From: an uncultured Clostridia bacterium
GTDB taxonomy: Bacteria > Bacillota > Clostridia > TANB77 > CAG-508
Assembly: GCA_944388735.1 (NCBI GenBank)
Contig: CALXJX010000001.1
Span: 71,088-113,907 of the forward strand
Direction: 5' to 3'
Length of the DNA: 42,820 nucleotides
In this document: piece after piece, positions 34,052-42,748 of the stretch
Layout: each line of letters opens with the position of its first letter
How positions within the stretch are numbered: the first letter of the stretch is position 1
Notes under the pieces: generated by a model
The model's input: only the letters and a program-made list of their open reading frames with translations
The model's database searches: none
What the model was told of the DNA's origin: nothing
Position numbers and translations under genes: made by a program

Positions 34052-35909
34052 AAAGAAATTTGACAAAGCAACATTATCAAGGATATTCAGTTATATATTT
34101 AAATACTATAAATGGCAATTTATACTAGTTATGATATTAGTAATTCTAAGTTCATTAACAAATGTCGCTTCATCACTTTTTATACAAAGCTTAATTGACG
34201 ATTATATAACACCACTATTATCACAAGAAAACCCTGTGTTTACAGCACTATTTAAGGCATTATCAATCATGGCATGTATATATTTAGTAGGGATATTATC
34301 TACATATTTTTATAATAGAATTATGTCTAAAATATCGCAAGGGACACTAAAAACAATAAGAGATGAAATGTTTGAAAAAATGCAAAAATTACCAATAAGA
34401 TATTTTGACACTCATACACATGGCGATATCATGAGTTACTATACAAATGATACTGATACATTAAGGGAGCTAATATCCAGAGGAATACCACAAATGCTTA
34501 GTTTAGTAATAACAATAGTTGCTACATTTATAGCAATGATATATACAAGTGGTTATTTAACAATACTAGTAGTTTTAATTTTAATTGCAATGTTACAAGT
34601 AACAAAAGATATTGGTGGAAAAAGTAGTAGATTCTTTGTACAACAACAACAAACAATTGCTAAAGCAAATGGTTATATCGAGGAAATGATAAATGGTCAA
34701 AAAGTAATTAAAGTATTTTCACACGAAGAAGAAGCAATTGAAAATTTCAGAAAAATAAATGAAGAACTTTGTGAAGATGCAACTTCAGCAAATAAATATT
34801 CTAATATTTTAATGCCAGCTTTAGCAAATTTAGGGAATGTACAGTTTGTTTTAATAGGAGTAGTAGGAGGAATTTTAGCACTTAACGGAATAGGAGGATT
34901 AACTGTTGGAGCAATAGCTGCATTTCTAAATTTAAGTAAAAGTTTCTCTATGCCAATTACACAATTATCACAACAAATTAACTTAGTCGTAATGGCAATG
35001 GCTGGAGGAAAAAGAATATTTGAATTAATGGATGAAGAACCTGAAAAAGATGAGGGATATGTTACTTTAGTAAATGTAAAGAAAGTAGATGGTCAGTTAA
35101 AAGAAACAAAAAATTATACTGGAACATGGGCTTGGAAACATCCACATCATGATGGAACTATAGAATATGTAGAGTTAAAAGGTCACATAGAGCTTACAGA
35201 TGTAGATTTTGGATATGAACCTAATAAAACTATCTTGCATAATATTAGCTTATATGCTAAGCCGGGACAAAAAATAGCTTTTGTAGGAGCGACAGGAGCA
35301 GGAAAAACTACTATTACAAATTTATTAAATCGTTTTTATGATATAGAAGATGGAAAGATAAGATATGATGGAATTAACATTAACAAAATCAAAAAAGATG
35401 ATTTAAGAAGGTCTTTAGGAATGGTTTTACAAGATGTTAATTTATTTACTGGAACAATTAAAGATAATATTAAATATGGAAATGAAAAAGCAACTGATAA
35501 TCAAGTAATTGAAGCGGCAAAACTTGCAAATGCACATAACTTTATAATGAAATTACCACAAGGTTATAATACCATGATTGACGGAAATGGTGGAAGCCTT
35601 TCACAAGGACAGAAACAATTGATTTCAATAGCAAGAGCAGCTATTAATAATCCACCAGTTATGATATTAGATGAAGCTACTTCTAGTATAGATACAAGAA
35701 CAGAGAAAATTGTTCAAGACGGAATGGATAAATTGATGGAGGGAAGAACTGTTTTTGTAATAGCTCACAGACTTTCAACTGTTAGAAATTCAAAGGCGAT
35801 TATTGTTTTAGACCATGGTCAAATTATAGAAAGAGGAAATCATGATGATTTAATTTCTCAAAAGGATGTATATTACAGCTTGTATACAGGTGCTTTTGAA
35901 TTAGAGTAA
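34044..35909 (+). CDS. ABC exporter half-transporter 2 (catalytic ATPase site)
   Basis: 621 residues: an N-terminal membrane domain with six helices, then an insertion of about 40 residues (around GTWAWKHPHHDGTIEYVEL) before the nucleotide-binding domain. Visible: Walker A GATGAGKTT, Q-loop VLQDVNLFTGTIKDNI, signature LSQGQKQL, Walker B VMILDEATSSID with the catalytic Glu, and H-loop IAHRLST. It pairs with the upstream half, which has the degenerate Walker B. Its ATG lies in the end of the upstream gene, after GGGAGG. A strong terminator follows. Confidence 0.93.
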   Translation: MTKKKFDKATLSRIFSYIFKYYKWQFILVMILVILSSLTNVASSLFIQSLIDDYITPLLSQENPVFTALFKALSIMACIYLVGILSTYFYNRIMSKISQGTLKTIRDEMFEKMQKLPIRYFDTHTHGDIMSYYTNDTDTLRELISRGIPQMLSLVITIVATFIAMIYTSGYLTILVVLILIAMLQVTKDIGGKSSRFFVQQQQTIAKANGYIEEMINGQKVIKVFSHEEEAIENFRKINEELCEDATSANKYSNILMPALANLGNVQFVLIGVVGGILALNGIGGLTVGAIAAFLNLSKSFSMPITQLSQQINLVVMAMAGGKRIFELMDEEPEKDEGYVTLVNVKKVDGQLKETKNYTGTWAWKHPHHDGTIEYVELKGHIELTDVDFGYEPNKTILHNISLYAKPGQKIAFVGATGAGKTTITNLLNRFYDIEDGKIRYDGININKIKKDDLRRSLGMVLQDVNLFTGTIKDNIKYGNEKATDNQVIEAAKLANAHNFIMKLPQGYNTMIDGNGGSLSQGQKQLISIARAAINNPPVMILDEATSSIDTRTEKIVQDGMDKLMEGRTVFVIAHRLSTVRNSKAIIVLDHGQIIERGNHDDLISQKDVYYSLYTGAFELE

Positions 35910-35926
35910 ATTTGATTAGAAAAGTA

Positions 35927-35960
35927 TATAAAAGGGATGCGAATAAACATCCCTTTTATA
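35927..35960 (+). terminator. Intrinsic terminator of the ABC exporter operon
   Basis: TATAAAAGGGATG pairs perfectly with CATCCCTTTTATA around an 8-base loop. Confidence 0.85.
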
Positions 35961-36002
35961 TTGTCTATACGAATTCTAACATTCAAGAAATATAAAAAAT
36001 AA

Positions 36003-36620
36003 TTAATTACAATTATTTGTATTATTACAAGGTTTCATATCATTCATATATAATTTTTTTTCTGCTAATTTATCTTGAACACCTCTTAGAGCTTCACCAA
36101 ATCTTTGGAAGTGAACAACTTCTCTTTCTCTTAAATATCTTAATGGGTCAACAACATCTGGATTATCACGGCAAAGGTTGATTAATTTTTCATAGGTTGC
36201 TCTTGCTTTTTGTTCAGCTGCTAAGTCTTCTTGTAAGTTTGCGATAGGGTCGCCTTTACAAGCAATATATGCTGCTGTGAAAGGAACACCAGCTGCTGAA
36301 GATGGGTATACATCTACACCATGGTCTGTATAATATGCACTTAATCCTGCTTTTTCTATTTCTTCTATACTTGCTCCTTTGGTTAATTGGTGCACAATAG
36401 CACCTACCATTTCTAAATGAGCTAATTCTTCTGTACCTATATCATTTAAAATAGCCTTAGCTTTTTGATCAGGCATACCGAACCTTTGTGATAGATATCT
36501 TAAAGAAGCAGCAAGTTCGCCATCAGGACCACCATATTGAGAAATAATAACTTTAGCAAGTTTTGGGTCAGTACACTTAATGTTTATAGGATATTGTAAC
36601 ATTTTATTATAAGTCCACAT
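36003..36620 (-). CDS. cotJC: Spore coat protein CotJC (manganese catalase-like)
   Basis: 205 residues from the ATG at 36620, giving MWTYNKMLQYPINIKCTDPK, which matches the family start; an in-frame ATG 27 bases earlier would add an unlikely extension. It has a ferritin-like four-helix fold with metal ligands in ELAHLEMVGAIVHQL, EDLAAEQKARATYEKL and REREVVHFQRFGEAL, as in Mn-catalases. It is assembled in the spore coat with CotJA and CotJB. The cotJB stop and the cotJC start share one base (TAATG), with GGGGGA upstream, so translation is coupled. Confidence 0.94.
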   Translation of the reverse strand: MWTYNKMLQYPINIKCTDPKLAKVIISQYGGPDGELAASLRYLSQRFGMPDQKAKAILNDIGTEELAHLEMVGAIVHQLTKGASIEEIEKAGLSAYYTDHGVDVYPSSAAGVPFTAAYIACKGDPIANLQEDLAAEQKARATYEKLINLCRDNPDVVDPLRYLREREVVHFQRFGEALRGVQDKLAEKKLYMNDMKPCNNTNNCN

Positions 36621-37039
36621 TAGAAATTCCCCCTTTCCCAAGGCCATGGTTCCTCAAGCCATCTCCATTTATTACATGGATAATTAATAGTCAAAGGACC
36701 AAAAACTCTCTGATATTTATCTTTACACTCTTTAGCCTCTTTACAATACTTTCTGTGTAAGCAAAGAGCCTTTTCGTCATCTGGATGAGTATCCAAATAT
36801 AAAGCCAATTCATTTATTGCGAAATCTAAACAACGAATTTCTTGAAGCATTTCACGTCTTGCCTCACAATTAACAACTCTTGTAGAATTACATCCACAAC
36901 CAGAATTCATGTCGGCAGATAAAACTGTACCTTGTTCAACTCCACAATCACAATTTTCTGTTACAGAAACAGGGGAGATATTATTATTTTGAGAACTGCC
37001 ACAACTACAGTTACATTGTCTATTTTCTTCTAACAACAT
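36620..37039 (-). CDS. cotJB: Spore coat protein CotJB with a Cys-rich N-terminal extension
   Basis: 139 residues. The C-terminal 80 residues are the CotJB domain (LQEIRCLDFAINELALYLD, DDEKALCLHRKYCKEAK, FGPLTINYPCNKWRWLEEPW). The first 55 residues are an extra Asn/Ser/Cys-rich segment with CNCSCGSS, NCDCG and CGCN clusters, longer than in Bacillus CotJB, where the protein is about 87 residues. The extension could cross-link in the coat; this is inference. It overlaps cotJA by 10 bases. Confidence 0.9.
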   Translation of the reverse strand: MLLEENRQCNCSCGSSQNNNISPVSVTENCDCGVEQGTVLSADMNSGCGCNSTRVVNCEARREMLQEIRCLDFAINELALYLDTHPDDEKALCLHRKYCKEAKECKDKYQRVFGPLTINYPCNKWRWLEEPWPWERGNF

Positions 37040-37389
37040 TTATTGCACCCCTTTCCAATTTTATTTGTAGCCTCAATAAATTTCATTTCTTCCATATCTT
37101 GACATGGAAGGTAAGGGCTAACTAATTCAGGGAAAATTGTTCCCATTTTTAATCCAATACATGGTTTGAAAGTTTTATCCATATATTGAATTGGCACATA
37201 ACTTTGTGCTAACATTGGATTTTCAGGAAATACACCATATTCTTCATCAAAACCACAAGCACAAGAATCGTAGCTGTCTTCGAATGAACTTACATTATTA
37301 CATTTATCTTCTAAAATTTCATCTTGCATATTACAGCTGTTTTTGTAATCATTGTTCATGCAATAACATTTTTTGTATCTTCTAAACAT
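37030..37389 (-). CDS. cotJA: Spore coat-associated protein CotJA-like
   Basis: 119 residues. The C-terminal half carries the CotJA motif PMLAQSYVPIQYMDKTF and IGLKMGTIFPELVSPYLPC. The N-terminal half is Cys/Asp-rich with no known domain, and the C-terminus ends in GCNKCC. AGGAGG lies before the ATG. First gene of the cotJA-cotJB-cotJC operon. Its promoter would be read by mother-cell RNA polymerase, but I cannot name a certain motif upstream. Confidence 0.88.
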   Translation of the reverse strand: MFRRYKKCYCMNNDYKNSCNMQDEILEDKCNNVSSFEDSYDSCACGFDEEYGVFPENPMLAQSYVPIQYMDKTFKPCIGLKMGTIFPELVSPYLPCQDMEEMKFIEATNKIGKGCNKCC

Positions 37390-37458
37390 ATAAAATTCCT
37401 CCTTTTAATGACATTTTATGCAGAAAAAACTTAAATTGTGACAATCGATACTATTTTT

Positions 37459-37673
37459 GCAACAGTTCACAGGTTAAAGGCGGAAATATGCTTTCTTGAA
37501 CAAGCTTCGAATGTGCCGTGGAATAGATGTATAAATTCTTAGCTTAAAATAACTGAGGAAGCGTGAGCAACGAGAGGCTCAGTTATTTTAAGCTTAGAAT
37601 TTATAATCTATGGAGCAAGCCGAGAAGATTGTTCAAGAAAACATATTTCCACCTTTAACCTCTAAAATGTTGA
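37459..37673 (+). repeat. Long-hairpin element, copy C (full)
   Basis: About 215 bp between cotJA and the pheS leader. The arms (AGGTTAAAGGCGGAAATATG and its complement with two mismatches, both of which are G-U on the minus-strand RNA) are unique to this copy. The core matches copy B over more than 120 bases, apart from a few changes (GAGCAACGAGAGGCTCAG for GATTAACGAGAGGCTCGG). No ORF. Confidence 0.88.
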
Positions 37674-37784
37674 CCTATTTTTTGAAAATCGAAAAAATCT
37701 ATTGCCAAAACCGGAAAAACATGGTAGAATATTAAATAGAAAAAATAAAAGCCAACAAAAAAGCAAAGTATATGTATGAAAAAA

Positions 37785-38002
37785 CTATTTAAAAGAGAAA
37801 ATGGTTATAAGCTGGAAGCCATTAATAGTCATATATAGAAAATTCACTTTTTTAGGTCTTCTTTTGAAACATAACGAGTAGAAAGAAGCGGTTGAACCGT
37901 TAAAACTATAATGAGGTTAGTATAATAAACTAATAAATTTAGGTGGTACCACGAATGATAACCATTTCGTCCTATAAAGAAGGAAGAAATGGTATTTTTT
38001 TA
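37785..38002 (+). promoter_or_regulatory. T-box riboswitch leader of pheS-pheT
   Basis: The T-box sequence AGGTGGTACCACG is at 37941-37953. A terminator stem ACCATTTC / GAAATGGT with a T-run follows at 37960-38000, and an AACGAGTAGAAAG block plus a CGGTTGAACCG hairpin lie upstream, as in stem I to III of T-box leaders. A TTC at 37843 in an unpaired-looking stretch could be the Phe specifier. Uncharged tRNA-Phe would favour the antiterminator. The 180 bases between the leader and pheS hold no ORF. Confidence 0.9.
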
Positions 38003-38182
38003 AGCTATAGAAGATGCAATTTCCTATAACTAAAAAAATTATTGCACAGAAGAATCGATGCAATATAGTTAAATGAAAGAATAGACAAAAGCTTTCATGA
38101 TATGAGAATTAATCATAAGATTTTCTAGAAACAAAAATTCAAGAATAGTAAAAAAATAAATATAAAAGAAAGGATGAAAAAG

Positions 38183-39202
38183 ATGAAAGAAAAAATAGCT
38201 ACAATTAAGGCAAATTCGATTAAAGAAATATCTAGCTGTGAAAACCTAAAAGAATTATCAGACCTAAAAGTAAAATACCTAGGAAAAAAAGGAGAATTAA
38301 CAGTAATATTAAGAGGAATGGGAGCATTACAACCAGAGGAAAGACCAATAATAGGTGAACTTGTTAATCAAGTTAGAGACGAATTAGAGATAGAGTTTCA
38401 AAAAAGAGAAAAAGAATTAAAAAGAAAAGAATTAGAAAACAAACTAAAAAGTGAAAATATAGATGTAACAGAGCCAAGTAAAAAAATAGAAATAGGTTCT
38501 TTGCATCCTATAACACAAATAATAAACGAAGTAGAAGAAATATTCTTAGGAATGGGATATAAAATAGCTGACGGTCCAGAAGTAGAAAAAGCAATATATA
38601 ATTTTGACAAGCTAAACACCCCACCAGACCATCCAGCAAGAGATGTTCAAGACACATTCTATATAACAGATGATATAGTATTAAGAAGCCAAACATCTCC
38701 AGTTCAGGCAAGAGTAATGGAAGAGCAAAAACCACCAATCAAAATAATATGTCCAGGAACAGTATATCGTTCAGATAGTGTGGATAGTACACATTCACCA
38801 GTATTCCATCAAATTGAAGGACTAGTAGTAGACAAAAATATATCAATGACAGATTTAAAAGGAACTCTAGAAATGTTTACTAAAAAAAGTCTAGGAGAAA
38901 ATACAAGAATAAGATTTAGACCACATCACTTCCCATTTACAGAGCCAAGTGCAGAAGCAGATGTTAGTTGCTTTGTATGTGGAGGAAAAGGATGCAAAGT
39001 GTGTAAAGGTGAAGGATGGATAGAGCTAGTCGGATGTGGAATGGTTCATCCAAATGTTTTAAGAAACTGTGGAATAGACCCAGAAGTATATTCTGGATTT
39101 GCCTTTGGGTTCGGAGTAGAGAGAATAGCAATGGCAAAATTTGGAATAGATGACATGAGGTTACTATTTGAAAATGATGTAAGATTTTTAAAACAATTTT
39201 AA
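38183..39202 (+). CDS. pheS: Phenylalanyl-tRNA synthetase alpha subunit
   Basis: Catalytic subunit of the PheST heterotetramer. It has 339 residues from the ATG at 38183, chosen because AGAAAGG lies 9 bases before it, whereas the ATG at 38174 directly abuts that site. An N-terminal coiled coil precedes the class II core: [12 protein letters not shown], motif 2 [25 protein letters not shown], and motif 3 [14 protein letters not shown]. The short [17 protein letters not shown] segment, with four cysteines, occurs in many bacterial PheS. Controlled by the T-box upstream. Confidence 0.97.
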   Translation: MKEKIATIKANSIKEISSCENLKELSDLKVKYLGKKGELTVILRGMGALQPEERPIIGELVNQVRDELEIEFQKREKELKRKELENKLKSENIDVTEPSKKIEIGSLHPITQIINEVEEIFLGMGYKIADGPEVEKAIYNFDKLNTPPDHPARDVQDTFYITDDIVLRSQTSPVQARVMEEQKPPIKIICPGTVYRSDSVDSTHSPVFHQIEGLVVDKNISMTDLKGTLEMFTKKSLGENTRIRFRPHHFPFTEPSAEADVSCFVCGGKGCKVCKGEGWIELVGCGMVHPNVLRNCGIDPEVYSGFAFGFGVERIAMAKFGIDDMRLLFENDVRFLKQF

Positions 39203-39307
39203 AAATATATACATAAGAAAATAAATATTTAGTAGAGAGATTAATTAAAAGTTTAGTTAATTAAGAAGTACTAATCATATTTGTACTTCGGGAAGGAAGA
39301 TAGTAAT

Positions 39308-39778
39308 ATGAGATTATTAAACATATTAAAAAGAAAGAACGAATTTACATTTGAAGAAATTCAAAAAATGATAGAAAAAGGTAGAGATATAGGACATGTA
39401 GAAGAAATTGTAACAGATGAAGGAATGTATACAGGATTATATAGAATTTCTAGTAAAGAAAAAATAAGGCCTATAATAGACCGAATGAAAAGTAAAAGTA
39501 ATGTAAATTCTATAATATATTCTGATGTAGAAAATCAAAATTTTAGAAGTGCAAAAAGTGATGATTTTACAAATCAAAATATGGAAGAGAGAAGAAGAGA
39601 AAGTTTTGCGAATCAAAATATAGAAAGAAATGATTTCATAAATCAAATAAGTGCAAATGGTACATACAGAAATATAGGTACAAATAAAAGGAATAGGCAA
39701 TACTATACACCAATGGGAACACAGGCAAATTATAATATTGGAAGAAAAAGCAAGGATTATTGGGAAATAGCAAAATAA
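39308..39778 (+). CDS. Unknown protein encoded between pheS and pheT
   Basis: 156 residues from the ATG at 39308, with GGAAGGAAG upstream. The N-terminal half is charged and possibly folded (FTFEEIQKMIEKGRDIGHVE, GMYTGLYRISSKEKIRPIID). The C-terminal half is Asn/Arg/Ser-rich, with NQN repeats, and looks disordered. I do not recognise a family. pheS and pheT are normally adjacent, so this gene is an insertion in the operon, on the same strand and presumably under the same T-box. The spacers on both sides (105 and 63 bases) are AT-rich. A link to tRNA-Phe charging is possible only by position. Confidence 0.72.
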   Translation: MRLLNILKRKNEFTFEEIQKMIEKGRDIGHVEEIVTDEGMYTGLYRISSKEKIRPIIDRMKSKSNVNSIIYSDVENQNFRSAKSDDFTNQNMEERRRESFANQNIERNDFINQISANGTYRNIGTNKRNRQYYTPMGTQANYNIGRKSKDYWEIAK

Positions 39779-39841
39779 AAAGCTAGAGAAGATAGATTAA
39801 AAATTTATCATAAAAATAATTAGTTAGAAAAGGAGATATCA

Positions 39842-42244
39842 ATGAAAGCAAGTTTAGAATGGTTAAAAGAATATAGTGACATAGATGTAGACACTGTAAA
39901 ATTAGGAGATATACTAACATTAACAGGTACAAAGTTAGAAACTATAGAACAAAAAGGTAATAACATAAAAAATGTTGTAGTAGGAAAAATCTTAGAAATA
40001 GAAAAGCATCCAGATGCAGATCACTTAGTAGTCACAAAAGTAGATGTTGGAGACGAAATATTGCAAATAGTAACAGGAGCAAATAATATAAAAGTAGGAG
40101 ATATTGTACCAATTGCAAAAGATGGAGCAGAGTTACCAGGAGAAGTAAAAATCAAAACAGGAAAGCTAAGAGGAATTGATTCTTGTGGTATGATGTGTTC
40201 TGTTGGAGAACTAGACTTAGATATAGCAGATTATCCAGGGCAGATTGAACATGGAATAATGATTTTAGACAAAAAACTAGAAAAAGATTTAGGAAAAGAT
40301 ATTGTAGAAGTACTACAATTAAAAGAAGATATCTTTGATTTTGAAATTACACCAAATAGACCAGATTGCTTATCAATAGAAGGAATAGGAAGAGAAACAG
40401 CAATATCTTTAAATAAAGAATTTAAAAATCCAAGAAAAAATATTGACGAATTAAAAGTAGAAGACAAAAAGGAGATTGAAGGATTAAAAGTAGACATAGA
40501 AGCACCAGATTTATGTTATAGATATATTGCGAGAATAGTTAAAAATGTAAAAATAGGACCATCACCAGAATGGATGAAAAGAAGACTAAAAGCCTGCGGA
40601 GTAAGAAGCATCAACAATATTGTAGATATAACAAATTATGTTATGCTCGAAATGGGGCAACCAATGCATGCATTTGATATAAATTCAATAGAAGGAAAAC
40701 ATATTATTGTAAGAAGAGCTAAAAAAGGAGAAAAAATAATAACACTAGATGAACAAGAAAGAGAATTAGACGAAAATAATTTAGTAATAGCAGATGAGAA
40801 AAAAGCAGTTGCAATAGCAGGAGTTATGGGAGGACTAAATTCGGAAATAGAAAATGACACAGAAACAGTAGTGTTTGAATCTGCTGTATTCTATGGAGGA
40901 AGTGTAAGAAAAACAGCAAAAAAAGTTGGATTAAGGACAGAAGCATCATCAAGATTTGAAAAAGGTTTATCAGCAGAAAATGCACTAAGAGCAGTAAATA
41001 GGGCAGTAGAATTAGTAGAACAACTAGGTGCAGGAGAAGTAATAGATGGAAAAATAGATGTATATCCAACAAAACAAAAAATCAACAAAATAAAATTAGA
41101 TGCAGATAAAATTAATCAATTATTAGGGACAAATATATCAAAACAAGAAATGATAGACATACTAGAAAAACTAGACATAAAAGTAGAGAATGATATAGCT
41201 ACAATACCATATTTTAGAATGGACTTAGAACAACTGGCGGATATAGCAGAAGAAGTAGTTAGATTCTATGGATATGATAAATTAGAGACAACATTAATAA
41301 AAGCAGACACAACATTAGGAATAAGAAATAAAGAGCAAAAAATAGAAGCCAAAATAAAAAATGTATTAGTAAATAATGGATTATCAGAAATATACACTTA
41401 TGGATTTGTAAGTGAAAAAGACTTAGAACAATCTAATATTAGTGATGAACTAAAAAAATATGCAATAACAATTCAAAATCCATTAAGTGAAGAATATAAA
41501 ATGATGAGACCATCAACAATCCCAAGTATGATGCAAATATTAGCTTTAAATGCTAATAAGAAAAATCAAAATGTAAGATTATTTGACATATCAAGAAATT
41601 ATAAAAATATAAATAATGAAGTGGAAAAAGGAGAAGTCCCTGTACAAGAAAATATTTTAACAATTGGAATGTATGGAGAAAACATAGATTTTTATACACA
41701 AAAAGGATTAATTGAAAATGTTTTAGAATTGTCAGGAGTAAATAGATATGAAATAGAAAAAGAAACTGCAAATGCTTCATATCATCCAGGAAGATGCGCA
41801 AATATAAAAGTAGGAATAGATACAGTAGCAACAATAGGAGAAGTACATCCAGAAGTATTAGAAAATTATAAAATAGAAAAAAGAGCATATTTAGCAGAAG
41901 TAAATATAACGAAACTTGTTAAATATTCAAAGAGCAACAAAAAATATCAAGAGGTACCAAAATTCCCAGCAGTGGAAAGAGATATAGCGATTATAGTAGA
42001 TGAAAATGTAGAAGTAGGGCAAATAGAAAGAATTATAACTAAAAAAGCTAAAAAACTATTAGAAAGTGTAAAATTATTTGATATTTATAGAAATGAAAAA
42101 TTAGGAGAAAATAAAAAGAGTGTTGCATATAGTTTGATTTTCAGAGATAAGAAGAAAACTTTAAGTGATGAAGAAATTAATTCTGTAATGGAAAATATTA
42201 TTTCTGAGTTAAAAAGTAGTTTGGGAGCTGAGTTAAGACGTTAA
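39842..42244 (+). CDS. pheT: Phenylalanyl-tRNA synthetase beta subunit
   Basis: Editing and tRNA-binding subunit of PheST. It has 800 residues, the usual length. Visible: N-terminal EMAP-like tRNA-binding domain (IEKHPDADHLVVTKVDVG and CSVGELDLD), the B3/B4 editing domain (NRPDCLSIEGIGRE, NIVDITNYVMLEMGQPMHAF), GLRTEASSRFEKGL, the B5 domain (GTNISKQEMIDILEKLDI), the class II-like core (RPSTIPSMMQILALN), and the C-terminal ferredoxin-like anticodon-binding domain (KFPAVERDIAIIVDENV, SLIFRDKKKTLSDEEIN). AAAAGGAG lies before the ATG. A TTGCCA/GGGAC repeat begins one base after the stop. Confidence 0.97.
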   Translation: MKASLEWLKEYSDIDVDTVKLGDILTLTGTKLETIEQKGNNIKNVVVGKILEIEKHPDADHLVVTKVDVGDEILQIVTGANNIKVGDIVPIAKDGAELPGEVKIKTGKLRGIDSCGMMCSVGELDLDIADYPGQIEHGIMILDKKLEKDLGKDIVEVLQLKEDIFDFEITPNRPDCLSIEGIGRETAISLNKEFKNPRKNIDELKVEDKKEIEGLKVDIEAPDLCYRYIARIVKNVKIGPSPEWMKRRLKACGVRSINNIVDITNYVMLEMGQPMHAFDINSIEGKHIIVRRAKKGEKIITLDEQERELDENNLVIADEKKAVAIAGVMGGLNSEIENDTETVVFESAVFYGGSVRKTAKKVGLRTEASSRFEKGLSAENALRAVNRAVELVEQLGAGEVIDGKIDVYPTKQKINKIKLDADKINQLLGTNISKQEMIDILEKLDIKVENDIATIPYFRMDLEQLADIAEEVVRFYGYDKLETTLIKADTTLGIRNKEQKIEAKIKNVLVNNGLSEIYTYGFVSEKDLEQSNISDELKKYAITIQNPLSEEYKMMRPSTIPSMMQILALNANKKNQNVRLFDISRNYKNINNEVEKGEVPVQENILTIGMYGENIDFYTQKGLIENVLELSGVNRYEIEKETANASYHPGRCANIKVGIDTVATIGEVHPEVLENYKIEKRAYLAEVNITKLVKYSKSNKKYQEVPKFPAVERDIAIIVDENVEVGQIERIITKKAKKLLESVKLFDIYRNEKLGENKKSVAYSLIFRDKKKTLSDEEINSVMENIISELKSSLGAELRR

Positions 42245-42245
42245 T

Positions 42246-42371
42246 TTGCCATTGGGGACGTGTTCGTTTGGCAATTTTTTGGCCAAAAGGGACAGGTTCA
42301 TCGGATAAATTTATTTATACTTTTTATATAAAGATTAACGAATGAACCTGGCCCTTTTGACCAAAAAATTG
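42246..42371 (+). repeat. TTGCCA/GGGAC palindromic repeat after pheT (expanded)
   Basis: TTTGCCATTGGGGACGTGTT and AAAAGGGACAGGTTCAT units like those after glmM, then a 45-base AT spacer and an inverted third unit (GAACCTGGCCCTTTTG). The whole stretch can fold as one long hairpin. Confidence 0.75.
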
Positions 42372-42372
42372 C

Positions 42373-42401
42373 TTGACAAATAAAATAGAATAATGTATTA
42401 T
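42373..42401 (+). promoter_or_regulatory. Sigma-A-type promoter of the small gene at 42439
   Basis: TTGACA at 42373-42378 and TATTAT at 42396-42401 with a 17-base spacer, directly after the repeat. Confidence 0.7.
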
Positions 42402-42438
42402 TATAACATAAAATAAATAAACAAAGGAGAAAAAAACT

Positions 42439-42603
42439 ATGGAAGAAAATAAAATAGAAGAAACAAAAGTAGAAAATCAAAAAGAAAAGAAAGCAAAAAA
42501 AGAAAAATTAGGTGTTCCAGCAACAGTAATTTTATCAATTGTTGCAGCATTAGGACTAATTGTTTTATTTAGAATATTTTACTTCTTCTTTACAGGAAGA
42601 TAA
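42439..42603 (+). CDS. Small single-pass membrane protein
   Basis: 54 residues, with AAAGGAG 8 bases before the ATG and its own promoter and terminator. The first 27 residues are Glu/Lys-rich (EENKIEETKVENQKEKKAKK), then one membrane helix (VILSIVAALGLIVLFRIFYFFF) and the end TGR. I do not recognise the family. The complete transcription unit argues that it is real. Confidence 0.75.
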   Translation: MEENKIEETKVENQKEKKAKKEKLGVPATVILSIVAALGLIVLFRIFYFFFTGR

Positions 42604-42626
42604 AAAATTAATACTGGATTTAAACT

Positions 42627-42673
42627 AAAAAGAGTGAATTTTAAGGAATTTTTCCATAAACTTCACTCTTTTA
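42627..42673 (+). terminator. Intrinsic terminator of the small membrane gene
   Basis: AAAAGAGTGAA pairs with TTCACTCTTTT, around a 23-base loop that can fold again (GGAATTTTTCC). Confidence 0.75.
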
Positions 42674-42688
42674 AAAAATTTACATACA

Positions 42689-42748
42689 TGAACTTTAAAG
42701 ATTATCCCCAAAGTTAAAGTTCAAAATTCAATTGAACTTTGATGACTG
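42689..42748 (+). repeat. Two GAACTTT/GTCCC units, the second cut by the IS element
   Basis: The first unit runs from TGAACTTTAAAG to AAAGTTCA. The second reads TTGAACTTTGATGACTG and then breaks off; at 32266 the same unit continues TCCCAAAAGTTCAA. Confidence 0.7.
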
